A program made the position numbers and the translations under genes. Source: Saccoglossus kowalevskii (lineage: Eukaryota; Hemichordata; Enteropneusta; Harrimaniidae). From it: DNA of 50,320 nucleotides. Below are positions 1 through 9,900 of this stretch, one piece after another. How positions within the stretch are numbered: the stretch's first letter is position 1; the number at the start of each line of letters is the position of its first letter. The stretch is from the NCBI RefSeq assembly GCF_000003605.2, contig NW_003122907.1, positions 107,029-157,348 on the forward strand. Reading direction: 5' to 3'. Under the pieces are notes generated by a model, which saw only the letters and a program-made list of their open reading frames with translations, did no database searches and had not been told where the DNA came from.

Positions 1-356
1 TATACAAATATTCTGGTGAATGAATTTGTTGTGGCGGAGACCAAAAGGAAAGTCATCAAAACTATTGGAAAAACAAAGTAATCAATAGATTGTAAAATTA
101 ACTATGGAGGGCAGTATACAAATATTCTGGTGAATGAATTTGTTGTGGCGGAGACCAAAAGGAAAGTCATCAAAACTATTGGAAAAACAAAGTAATCAAT
201 AGATTGTAAAATTAATCATAGAGGGCAGTATACAAATATTCTGGTGAATGAATTTGTTGTGGCAGAGACTAAAAGGAAAGTCCTCAAAACTATTAGAAAA
301 ACAAAGTAATCAATAGATTGTAAAATTAACTATAGAGAGCAGTATACAAATATTCT
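1..356. repeat. 114-bp tandem repeat, three copies plus a stub
   Basis: TATACAAATATTCTGG recurs at 1, 115, 229 and 343, an exact period of 114. Copies 1 and 2 are almost identical; copy 3 has several substitutions. The array is cut by the left edge, so its true length is unknown. The last part of the unit (ACAAAGTAA ... GAGGGCAGTATA) reappears degenerate at about 790-830. It lies in the expected intron or 3' flank of the MEAK7-like gene. Although 114 is divisible by 3, the only long frame has a stop in each unit. Confidence 0.9.
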
Positions 357-845
357 TAGACTTCAACAGCTCATGAGCGTTACATGCTCTTCTTTGAAAC
401 TTTGGATACATATTTGTTCTGGGCTTTAATAATTGAACACAAAAAACTACAAATTATTAAACACAGATTCCTGCAAAACAGTGACAAAGTACAGACACCA
501 CATGAACCAAAGAACTTAGAATACTTTCACAATGTATTTGAAACCAACTCTGAAGGCTTTAGATGACAATTTCTATTTAAAAAAAAAAGTTTTCACGATA
601 AAGAGGTGCCATATGCAAGTTACATTTCACCCAGGAATGCCGATTTTGGATCAATTTTGTTGGTGGAATGATAAAAGTTACCCGAACAAATCTTTTGACA
701 GCGAAAGTTTTCACAGCCTTGTAGGAATCTACATCTCTTATATTTCCACTTGTATACCAGATGATATTGTTAGAAGCATACAAATAAAAAACAAAGTAAC
801 TATCAAATTAAAACTAAAGAGGGCAGTATAAAATATAAAGCTTAC
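357..845. other. Intronic sequence, no recognised gene
   Basis: Between the 114-bp array and MEAK7-like exon 5. Short open frames on both strands match no family I recognise. A degenerate echo of the 114-bp unit is at about 790-830. Confidence 0.5.
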
Positions 846-980
846 ATCATCTCCTCTGGAACCTAAGACTGTGCTTTCTACTGTGTAAGTAGCTGATATA
901 CAGCATGATAATAGCCAGGCAAGGGGATGGCTTAACATGGATCCTTGAAAATAATCTTCATTACTTATAGTATGCAATGC
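846..980 (-). CDS. MEAK7: MEAK7-like exon 5 (last one in window)
   Basis: 45 codons, phase 0 on both sides, acceptor TTTCAG, donor GTAAGC. It encodes ALHTISNEDYFQGSMLSHPLAWLLS and ends GSRGDD. The hydrophobic LSHPLAWLLSCCISATYT stretch looks like a buried helix rather than a membrane span. No TLDc exon is visible between here and the left edge. Confidence 0.6.
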
Positions 981-3900
981 CTGAAATTTTAAAAACAAAC
1001 ATTTTTGTAAATTTCACAATGAACAACTAAAAAGAATCAATAACATTATATAAAACCATTTATTTTCAACTTTTTTTCAGCATATTTACGAATACGTTCT
1101 TTTGTCATTTTACATGTTCACGTGGATTTAATTTAGCAAATTGAACCCTGAAATATATCCCTGAAAATAGCAGAGTTACAGTAAGTCTTAGACACACAAG
1201 ACTTTATTTCTCTCGTGTGTGTATGTTTAAATATGTTTGAACTTTGTTAATACAAGGTAACATATTTGTATTCATATCAATAATGTAAGTCATGTATCTA
1301 TGGTCAAAATAAATCATCTTTTAATAATCCATCAAATAATAAATACAACTGTTTGGTTACATGCGCTTCTATCAGAGATACACTGATAAAAAGAGCAAAT
1401 ACGGTAGTCTACTAAATCAACTACTGACTTTCATGGAGTTACATTTTTGTTGGCGGCCATCATGAAGATCTATTACTCTTACAAGATTTCTCTTTTCTGT
1501 AATGTGTAATGGGGGCAGAAACAGCACACAGAGACGACAGTGTTATGTGACAATTTAACGAGAAATGTTATGAGCTGGCAATAGGCCGAATGTATTATTT
1601 TTCATTGTTGGATGAGCAGTTGACAATGGAAAAAAAAAACTGATCTCAGGCAGACACCCTACCCATAATGCAGCACATCAGGTATACAGAAGGTTTAATA
1701 TCAGAAATAAGAATGACATAATATATGATACTTACATTAGGGTTAGCTTGTCCATGACAGAGGGATACCACCCAGTTATGCATGCTGTTAAGTAGTTCTG
1801 GGCAGTTATTCTGAATATAATGACTCAGGGCATTGATATCTCTACAACTTGCGAGTCTATGCGCAAATACATCTAATACGACCTCCGAGTCTTTGTATCG
1901 ATATCCTGACGATGCCATGTACATCATAAAAGCTGCATTAACCAAACAACTACTACCTGTGAAAATTCACATATTCATATAATTATGACCAGTTAATACA
2001 GTGTTTATCCTGTAAATAGAGTGACAGGGATTAGAAATGCAAGAGTCATTTTAAAATACATAGATCTGATTGGGTGTACCCTTTATACATGCCCCATGAG
2101 AGTTGCTGTAGCTTATGGCAATAAGAACAAGCAGCCGGTCAGCTGAGATAGCTCCGCTGTTAGCAATGCACATTTCAATTAAAGAACAGAAGATATCATT
2201 AGAAAATGAACAAATGTATAGTATCAAAGCAATGGGACTTGCTGTTTTCAACAAGAAGTAAAAAATATCACTTTTCACCAACAATGACAAAAATAATCAT
2301 CAAAATTAGATAATTGAAAATATCACCCTGAAATTAACAAATCTGAAAGAGGCCACATGTAGTACCTATATATGTAATATAAAAGCAATTGGACTTGTGG
2401 TTTTTAACAAGAAATCGAAAATATCACTTTTTACCAAAAATGACAAAAATATTCACCAAATTTAGAGAATTAAAGATATCATTATAAATTGAACAAATCT
2501 GAGAGAGGTCCACATGTAGTACCTATATATGTAATATCAAAGCAATTGGACTTGCGGTTTTTAACAAGAAGTTGAAAATATCACTTTTTATTAAAAATGA
2601 CAAAAATATTCACCAAAATTAGATAATTAAAGATATCATTATAAAATGAACAAATCTGAGAGAAGTCCACATGTAGTACCTATATATGTAATATCAAAGC
2701 AATTGGACTTGCTGTTTTTAACAAGAAGTCGAAAATATCACTTTTTACCAAAAATGACAAAAATATTCACCAAAATTAGAGAATTGAAGATATCAACATG
2801 AAATGAACAAACCTAAGAGAGGTCTACCCAAGGTACATATACACCAAGTATCAAAGCATTCAGGCTAGTAGTTTTCAAGAAGAAGTGGAAAAAGTAAAAC
2901 ATTGACACGGACGATGACGGACAATCACTCATATGATAAGCTCCGCTCGACAAAGTTGACAGCGGAGCTAATAAAACAAGTGGGCAGGATGTAAACTTGC
3001 CAAAGAGGGTGCACATCAAACCACACTGGCTGAATGAAATCTACTATGGTAAAGTGAAGATCCAATTAACCTTGGCTAGAGAGGGCGTTGAAAGTATTTT
3101 TACCACCTTTTTCTCAAGATCTGAACAATTAAAAAAAAAACATTTGACTCTATATACTGCTCTCAATGGATTCTAACCACAATGCAATGTGCAAAATATG
3201 TAAATGAAATCATTATAATTCTACAATTTTATGAAAAAGTAATAAAAGATTTGAACTTACTTTCTTGATTGAGCATTTCTTCTTCTTTGGAAAATATTTT
3301 GCAATAAAACTTGATTTGTTCTGTCTTTTTGTTGTTTAAAGACAAAACCTTTTTAATTGCATCTACGACATGCTGTTTTGTTAGCAACGAACCAGTGCCA
3401 ATTTCTCCGGCATTTTGAAAATGACGATGAATGTGTTCATAGAACAATTGACCGAATCTTTCCACGGGTTGCGAGAAATAGTCCTGCAAATATAAGAATA
3501 AGTCATCTTAGGGGGGTGACCATTCAGGCGTTGGAGTATATCGGGGGGGGGGGGAGTATATTCATAAAAAAATGTACATATTTGATAGACAGGAAATACA
3601 CAACATCATCCAAAAAAAGTTCAAAACTAGGTGAAGCAAATAAATAAGTAGTTTGCAATGTTAAAATTTGTTGATCACAAGAAATGGACAGTACATACAA
3701 TTAAACACACATACAATTCAACTGTATGTAGCAACCTTTTTTTTACAGGATAAAAGAAAATCAGGAAATTGTTATAACATTTTCGAAAATTACATGACCA
3801 AAGCAATGAAATGACAGCATAGAAACCAGCAAGAACCTGTTAGTAAGAGATTGAATTTCCCAGCAAGAACCGAGATCTCATTACTATATAGAAACTACTG

Positions 3901-6322
3901 AGAGATCAAATTACAATATGGAAACTCATTACTATGAGATTAAATTTATTATATGAAAATATAGAACGCTATTCAAAACAGAACAACTATGTGCCAATTG
4001 AATTCAATTGTGAAAACAGCAACATATTATGCTTACTGATATTTGAAATAACCAAAAAATGCTAACAAAAGGAATAATAACATTTTTATTCCGATTATTC
4101 ATAAATACAAAGACATATTTAGAAGATTTATTTTTGAATCCTGAAGGAAAGGACTGCTGTTCAGTAGAATGAACTGATTTTTTTTTTTTAAATGTTTTTT
4201 GTTCTGGACATTGAATGTCACTTTTTTGGTGTTCAGCCTAAGGTAGGATTTGAACTTGGGTCTACCGATCACGAGTCTGATGCAACGACCACTATGCTAC
4301 CAGGTCATTCAGTAGAACAGATCATCACTCCAATAAACCCTCCAATGTAAGACCAAGAATGAAACATACATAGGCTAAACAGACTTACATGAAATGCTTC
4401 TTTGTCAATATGTTGGGAATGCTCTTCAGTACCACACAACTTTCTCTGTAAAGTTAAATTATAAATTGACATTTCAATTATAACACTGACAAAATTCTCT
4501 ACGTGGTGGTACTGTAAAAGCATTTATTTTCACTATTTCAAGCATATTCAGCATTTTTTCCCTTCAGATTCACGAATTTGCCAATGAGACAATGTGTTCT
4601 ATTGTAATTGGACAAGTTCATATGAATTTAATTTAATGAATTTTACTTATCAGAGAAAATTAAAACCCACTGAATAATTAATACATTTACAGTATAAAAT
4701 TATTAATTGCCAGTATACATGTAACTAATATAGCAATATGTAAATATTCTATTCCATTAATTCATACCAAATTGCTAAATATGGTCACATTCTGTTAGCT
4801 AATGCTCTTATATAATGGGAAACTAGTCTGTGCTTTGGATTAGTCCTGAGACTTTCTAGGTGACTACATAATAATGATATAAAGTTGAATATCTAGAGAA
4901 TGAAAAGTGATATAAAAAAACTGTAAATTGCATTCTCCTACATTTGTAGACCTTTTTCTTCAGGGGTCATTATATTGCTTAGATTGATGTTTCCTTTGAG
5001 ATATATAGTTTTGTTTATAGTAATATAGCTGGAATATAACATACAATGTATGATTATGATGATTGTTTAACATTTAAATGATTGACATTTGTATCTGAGA
5101 GATATTGCTCTGGAACAGCATTAATTAAAACAAAATCAGCCATGTACATGTATAATAAATATATAAAATTTGAACATAGTCAGTTGAAGCATGTCAGAGA
5201 TATGTCTCTAGAATCCCATTCATTAAAACAAAATGGCCACCAGTCAGCCATTCTGAATCCGATCTAAAAAATAAAATAACGTGCATCTAGAACCCGTAAT
5301 GTCTAATGTATGTACATGTACCAAGTTTGAACAAAATCCATCCATAAATACCAGAAATGCTTGATATTGGATGATTTTTTAGCACAAAAATGGCTGGCGT
5401 TTGGCCATTTTGAAACAACGTCGCGGCCCTCGCTTGAAATGCCTTCGGCATTTTGTTAACACGCCTGTATTTATTATTTACCCTGTATTTATTTTTGAAT
5501 GTTACCAGAAACTCAATGTATACTTTGTTTGGTCTTATCTGATTTCCTTACTGTTTTTTGTTTATAATTTAATATTGTACTGCATTTTGATTTTTGTTAT
5601 GTTACAATTTAAATTCCTCCTGGAGAATCTCAAGTGTTTTTAATATAGTTATCTGTGAAATCATTAATGTTTGTACAGCGTTAGAAGAGAAAGAAATGCT
5701 AGAGGTACTAAAGTCAATCGATTAACATTACACTTAATACAATGTGCAACAAGTCCTGTGGCCTGAGCTTTATACCGGGACTATATATATATACATGTAT
5801 ACAATGTATACACACAGTTGGTTGACAATGACTCGTGTACAAAGTCCTCACCATCCCACTGTCGCTATATACTACATGAACTTTATACATCAATAATAAA
5901 GTTCACTCATGGCTGACCTAATTGATTTTTTTCTAACTAAATATTTTTCAGGCAAATTTTCCAAAAATCACAGGGCTTGAACGACAAGATGAATGAAGGA
6001 TGTCCAACGAGTCTGTGTTGGTGTCTGTTGGTATTCCGTTAAATGATAAGGCAATTTTGCTGAAAATGGATGCTCTCTCAACTGCGAAGTTCGAACGCTG
6101 AAATTGTGTCAACTACTTGTCGGTACACAAAATTGCATTCCGCGTCCGTGTGGAGAGACTGTGGCCATATCTGATGGGAACGTTCACACCTCTCCCTCGC
6201 GTCCCACTCTCAGAATTATGACAGCTCACCTGAATCAGGTCTATGACGAAAGGGGAAAGTTGTTCCTCGTGAGGGCTGTGGCGGGTTCCCTCATTGTGAT
6301 GGTGTCCATGGGAATTCCCCAT
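846..6322 (-). CDS. MEAK7: MEAK7/TLDC1 (EAK-7)-like protein, 5' five coding exons, 3' part off window
   Basis: Assembled exons (minus strand, 5' to 3'): 6322-6230, 4445-4389, 3483-3261, 1956-1736, 980-846. All junctions are AG/GT, phases agree (0,0,1,0,0) and 243 codons are open. The protein starts MGNSHGHHH; Gly2 with a small residue at position 5-6 region fits an N-myristoylation signal, and human MEAK7 also starts MGNS. The next part (EEQ..., then KEAFHDYFSQ, FGQLFYEHI, LLTKQHVVDAIKKVL) follows the spacing of the EF-hand-like N-terminal region of MEAK7, without canonical calcium loops. The catalytically undefined TLDc domain should follow exon 5 and is not in the window. Known of the family: MEAK7 acts at lysosomes in mTOR signalling, and worm EAK-7 acts at the membrane on DAF-16. 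The similarity is from memory and modest, so the family name is probable, while the exon structure itself is strong. It could be another TLDc paralogue. Confidence 0.62.
1048..1183. repeat. MITE family E, degenerate copy
   Basis: Shares the ordered blocks TTTATTTTCA, CATATT, AATTTAGC and a terminal TTACAGTA with the better copies at 4510-4694 and 9479-9689. It lies in MEAK7-like intron 4. Confidence 0.5.
1290..1410. repeat. MITE family A, degenerate copy
   Basis: Contains ATGGTCAAAATAA, a run like ATGCGCTTCTATCAGAGAT and AGAGCAAATACGGTA, in the same order as the full copy at 26383-26546. It lies in MEAK7-like intron 4. Confidence 0.5.
1736..1956 (-). CDS. MEAK7: MEAK7-like exon 4
   Basis: Two bases plus 73 codons, with acceptor TTTTCACAG and donor GTAAGT. 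It encodes SSCLVNAAFMMYMASSGY, then DINALSHYIQNNCPELLNS and HNWVVSLCHG. The W-x-x-x-L and CPELL patterns resemble the linker preceding TLDc domains. Confidence 0.62.
2130..2975. mobile_element. Non-autonomous element with 157-bp internal tandem units (HINE-like)
   Basis: The landmark ACCTATATATGTAATAT lies at about 2364, 2521 and 2678, with a diverged fourth at about 2835 and a shortened copy from about 2190: a constant 157-bp period. The right end has a perfect 9-bp hairpin, AGCTCCGCT / AGCGGAGCT (about 2939-2970), followed by AATAA. The left end has a related AGCTCCGCTGTTAGC block. There is no protein-coding potential. Terminal hairpin plus internal satellite-like units is the layout of Helentron-associated elements known from bivalves and flies; that class is my inference. 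It sits in MEAK7-like intron 3. Confidence 0.7.
3261..3483 (-). CDS. MEAK7: MEAK7-like exon 3
   Basis: 74 codons plus one base. It is flanked by acceptor TTTGCAG and donor GTAAGT. It encodes DYFSQPVERFGQLFYEHIH, a loop, then LLTKQHVVDAIKKVLSLNN and a charged helix (KIFSKEEEMLNQE). The helix-loop-helix spacing is EF-hand-like, but acidic ligands of a calcium loop are missing. The single trailing base joins the two leading bases of exon 4 to make a Ser codon. Confidence 0.65.
3543..3554 (+). repeat. Poly-G run
   Basis: Twelve consecutive G just upstream of the acceptor side of MEAK7-like exon 3 (intron 2). Length is likely polymorphic or error-prone. Confidence 0.9.
4228..4312 (-). repeat. tRNA-derived SINE head
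   Basis: On the minus strand, an A-box-like TAGCATAGTGGTC is followed about 35 bases later by a B-box-like AGTTCAAATCC, with an anticodon-like loop between them. The acceptor stem does not pair properly, so it is not a functional tRNA. A second copy lies at 26745-26812. Internal pol III boxes plus dispersal indicate a SINE. Confidence 0.6.
4389..4445 (-). CDS. MEAK7: MEAK7-like exon 2
   Basis: A 57-base, 19-codon exon (RKLCGTEEHSQHIDKEAFH), phase 0 on both sides. It has a pyrimidine-rich acceptor ending TTTACAG and the donor GTAAGT. It continues the amphipathic EF-hand-like region into exon 3 without a gap. Confidence 0.65.
4510..4694. repeat. MITE family E, intact ends
   Basis: 185 bp bounded by a perfect terminal inverted repeat, TACTGTAAA (4510-4518) and TTTACAGTA (4686-4694). 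The interior matches 9479-9689. It lies in MEAK7-like intron 1, 65 bases upstream of exon 2. Confidence 0.7.
5090..5420 (-). mobile_element. Inverted fragment of the 19859 element family
   Basis: Reads on the minus strand as the same alternating units (GGCCATTTTTGTGCTAAAAA, CATTTATGGATGGATTTTG, ATGGCTGACTGGTGGCC) seen at 19859-21330. Both ends are lost. It lies in MEAK7-like intron 1. Confidence 0.65.
6230..6322 (-). CDS. MEAK7: MEAK7-like exon 1 (start codon)
   Basis: 31 codons from ATG (6322-6320), beginning MGNSHGHHHNEG and ending VIDLIQ, followed by a consensus donor GTGAGC. The ATG is chosen because it creates the MGNS myristoylation context and opens directly towards the shared promoter. 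An upstream in-frame ATG exists at 6382 but would bury the MGNS motif. Confidence 0.65.
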
Positions 6323-6803
6323 TTTTAACACAAGGATACTGTCGTTGTTAACAGCTGTGCTTGATGTCAGTGTGAAGTCCAACTATTAATCGTAAATAAT
6401 GACTGTCATCTCAGTTTATGATCCTATCCCCGGCCGGTGGCACATCAATCCCTGGCAGCGGCCATGTTGAAAATTACCCAATACTTCTTCCGGTTTCTGG
6501 CGTATCACAGTGATCTCGCTTTGTTATCCATACGCATTGAGGGAGTTAAGTTAAGTTTAGATTGATGCAGCGGTGAGTCTATGAAACCAGGATACTTCGA
6601 CATCTTTAGTGGGCACCAGTCAATAATATATACAAGAATAATGTATAATAAACCGACTTTCCGTCTTATGAAGAATTAATTTTATTCGCGGCAGAATATT
6701 TTGAGGTGTTGTTCGGCGGTAGCCAATTTTTAGAACGAAATCTGTCAAGGAAGGCGAGTCCTTATCGTTTTTATGGTGGATTTTTTCATGATTTATCTCA
6801 AAT
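6323..6803. promoter_or_regulatory. Putative bidirectional promoter of MEAK7-like and ZDHHC5/8-like genes
   Basis: 481 bases separate the divergent ATGs. The block is richer in G+C than its surroundings. Within 36 bases it holds a YY1-like GCGGCCATGTTG (6458-6469), a CCAAT box (6478-6482) and an ETS-type CTTCCGG (6487-6493), a set typical of TATA-less housekeeping bidirectional promoters. No TATA box is well placed for either gene. Transcription starts cannot be fixed from sequence alone. Confidence 0.6.
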
Positions 6804-6907
6804 ATGGCTTGTTGCAAGAAGAAGTGTAAACCAAGCAGTAAATACATTCCCGTAACGTCTGCATATGTCCTTCTCTTGGGGTGTACTTCGCTATTCTATA
6901 TATTCCC
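6804..6907 (+). CDS. ZDHHC5/8: ZDHHC5/8-like exon 1
   Basis: 34 codons plus two bases, ending at donor GTAAGT (6908). It encodes [19 protein letters not shown] and most of TM1. KYIPV aligns with the conserved KY(I/V)PV of the vertebrate proteins, which supports this ATG. The N-terminal cysteines could be acylated; that is inference. Confidence 0.9.
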
Positions 6908-9900
6908 GTAAGTACTACCTATATATTACGTTTTGTACAGCTGGGCTTGGAATATAATGATCACATTTTCAAGTGCTCACCGGTATAGCCGAAAACGTGT
7001 CACTACACACAGACAGCATTTTCCCCACACACATATTCTTGATATTTTTATTGGTAGTGCAAAATCCCTGTTATTCAAGTATAATTAATTAATATCGCTG
7101 AAATTTGTTCACAAATTATAAATCATAAATGCATGTAAATAAACAACAATGGAAGTTACATTGTAAATTTATTTGATTGTTTATCAAGTGTTTGGTGTAA
7201 ACAAAGAGGGAGTGTTGATCTTTTCAATATATTTTTATTGGATCCCTTTATTAGTAACTTATCTTCTTAGAAGGTCTATGCTTCAAACCATGTACCTGCA
7301 ATGCATGTATGCTTGGATATTTTTTTTCTTTTTAATACTCTGAGTGCAACAAAGGCATTCCCTTTATCTTAATAAATATTACTAAATTTCTACAGCAGTT
7401 GAATCGAAACTGCCAATTAACAAGCACAGTGCACAACAACATCATTTGAAAAATTTTATTTGTTATTATGAAGATGAAGGGAATGCCTTTGTTGCATTGA
7501 GAGAAGTATTGTTTGTTTTTATCTGTGCAATGTATTTATGTTTTCTCTTTACCATATAGTACCCTCAGATGATACTTGTGAAGTAATAAAGTTATTAATA
7601 GTATCTCTCTCCCCCACCTCTGTCATACTAGTAATTGATGGGGCTGCATTTTGTATGCACATTATCTTGAACTTCTTTGCCTAGGAGTAAAAAGGAATCT
7701 GGTATGGAATGTTTAACAAGTATGCACCAGTAAATGTAAACTCCCAAAGCCTGTATGTGGGGGCAACTATGGAGTTAATCTTGGGACAGCAATGTTCAGA
7801 GAAGCTTGAATTAGTTGGGCATTTTGTCATGAAATTTCCTACCTGACGAAAAATTTGAAGGACGATAGTGTTGGAATGGGATAGGGTGGGGGATAACAAG
7901 TGGATACGGCATCTTAGTGCTATCCTTAGAAGCCTGGCATAATATAGTATATTTAGCAACCAAATTTTGTTAGTTCCCACATATACAGAGTTAGGGGAGG
8001 TATGGGTTTATATTGAATAGTATTGTCTGTATATGGCAGCTGAGTTTGTATGAAGCGTTGAGATGTTAAATAAGTTAAATGACCAATTATTCAGGAAAAA
8101 ATATTCAGTGATCCATTGAATACGAGTTCAGTCAAGGATTTGGGTGCAGTGTGCCTTTAAACAGATACATGTACATGTATGATGCATCACTGGTGCACAG
8201 ACATTTTTTATGATGTAACTTAATATGCTTATCCTTTGGTGCACTAATGATGCAACATAAAATTACGAAAAAATTACTCTGCTTCATGGAGTTTGTATTT
8301 TGGTAAAATTAAATTCACATTTTAGAGAATGTCCTGGTCGAGTCACATCTGATCTTGTGGCGGGTGGGTCGTTAGTGGTTACACTTGAGATGTTCAGTGT
8401 CATGATGTTTACTGTTGTGTAACAGTATCAAATTATATATGAAGAGAAATGGTGGGACTTTTTGGCTTCAAGGGGTCCGATCAGGATGTTTCGGCCAGTT
8501 TGTATGCTTTTCAGGCAATGATGTTTACTACTCTCATTTTTGTCAGCCACATGCAATCTAAATGTGGATGAAACACAACCATTAGTTGTGTTCATCTGGG
8601 ATTTAAACAGAATTTAGCTTTTTTGTGACTTGGTTTGCCTTTATGTTAAACTTGTCTTTACACTAACATTCCTAAGTAATGTTTCAAATGTGTACATTTA
8701 TGTGTGTGAATAAACAACATTTTTTTTCTGCAGATCTGTTAATTCTGTAAAATTCGTGAGCACCGCCATCTTGAACAAGCGTACTCTGTGTAGCAACACT
8801 GACAAAACGCAATGGTCAATACACTCTGCACTGGGCTGCATAATACCTTGGATGTTGTCATTCTAAACAGTGTATCAAATTTCAAACTGAGGCATGTAAT
8901 TATGTTGATATGCTTTGTCTCATTCCTTATAGTTCATATCAATTCATAACTTTCTTAACCTAGTTCCCAAATCTGCCAGTTTTGTAGTTTTTGGAATTTT
9001 TGGCGAATTAAAAAGTATTCCAAAAATTAAGTTCAAATTTGTTTCTCTGAAAGCATAATGCACATACCGAAAAATCTGTATTAGAAGCCGCATTCCTAAT
9101 AGAAGTCGCACCCATTCTTTTTGAATATCTGAGAACCAAAAATTCATAATTCTCATATGTGTGGATGCTCTAATAGAAGCCGCATCCCCTCTGTTGCATT
9201 GTACCATTTTAATAGAAGCCGTGGTTTCTAATACAGATTTTACAGTAATATTGTAAATGGTTAATGAACATACAAATATTGTCATGTTTCAAAACAAAAC
9301 CGAAACTATTCTTCGTTCTGTCTGTTTTAAAAGTAATACACACGATACTAGTGAATAAGCTTGCTAGTGTTACAGTTTGTTTATATTGTTTTCAAATGTG
9401 TTTCCTTGGAGAAAAAGGGGTGGGGCACACAATGTGTGTATCCCCAGTCTGGGATCCTATGTACTTGCATATCCAATTTACTGTTAAATGACTAATTTTC
9501 ACTGCGTTTAAATTTCACTGATTTACCATTTCAGGCATATTCAGATGGTTATAAATTCAAGGTTTTGTCATTTAGATAATGTGTTCTATGCTAAATTTGA
9601 CATGTTCACAGGGTTTTAATTTAGCGCATTTTTCAGTCAGTGAAATAAGCAAAATTAAAACCTGGTAAATAATTAATTCTTTTACAGTAGTTTGTAATTT
9701 TTTGAGTGGTGACCACTCTTTAAAATGAGAATTATGACTGAAAAAAAAAAGCAATGTAATTATTTTTTTTTTTTAAATCTAATAATTCCCATTTGTATTG
9801 ACACCCAGCGGGTAGATTTCTTCCCATTATCACAAAGGGCTGAAGGCCTGTTGTGTGCTGTGAATAGATAAATAAATAATTAAAATAAATAATAAATAAA

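Noticed and set aside
384-831. Two open frames of 60 and 99 residues on the plus strand
   Set aside because: They lie opposite MEAK7-like intronic sequence with no family match.
4228-4312. Functional tRNA gene
   Set aside because: Acceptor stem mispaired and a second degenerate copy exists; better read as a SINE.
5082-5267. Protein shared with 20587-20847 (KFE.., LE.HSLKQNG..AIL.PI)
   Set aside because: Both are translations of the same non-coding repeat in opposite orientation; similarity is at DNA level and frames are broken in other copies.
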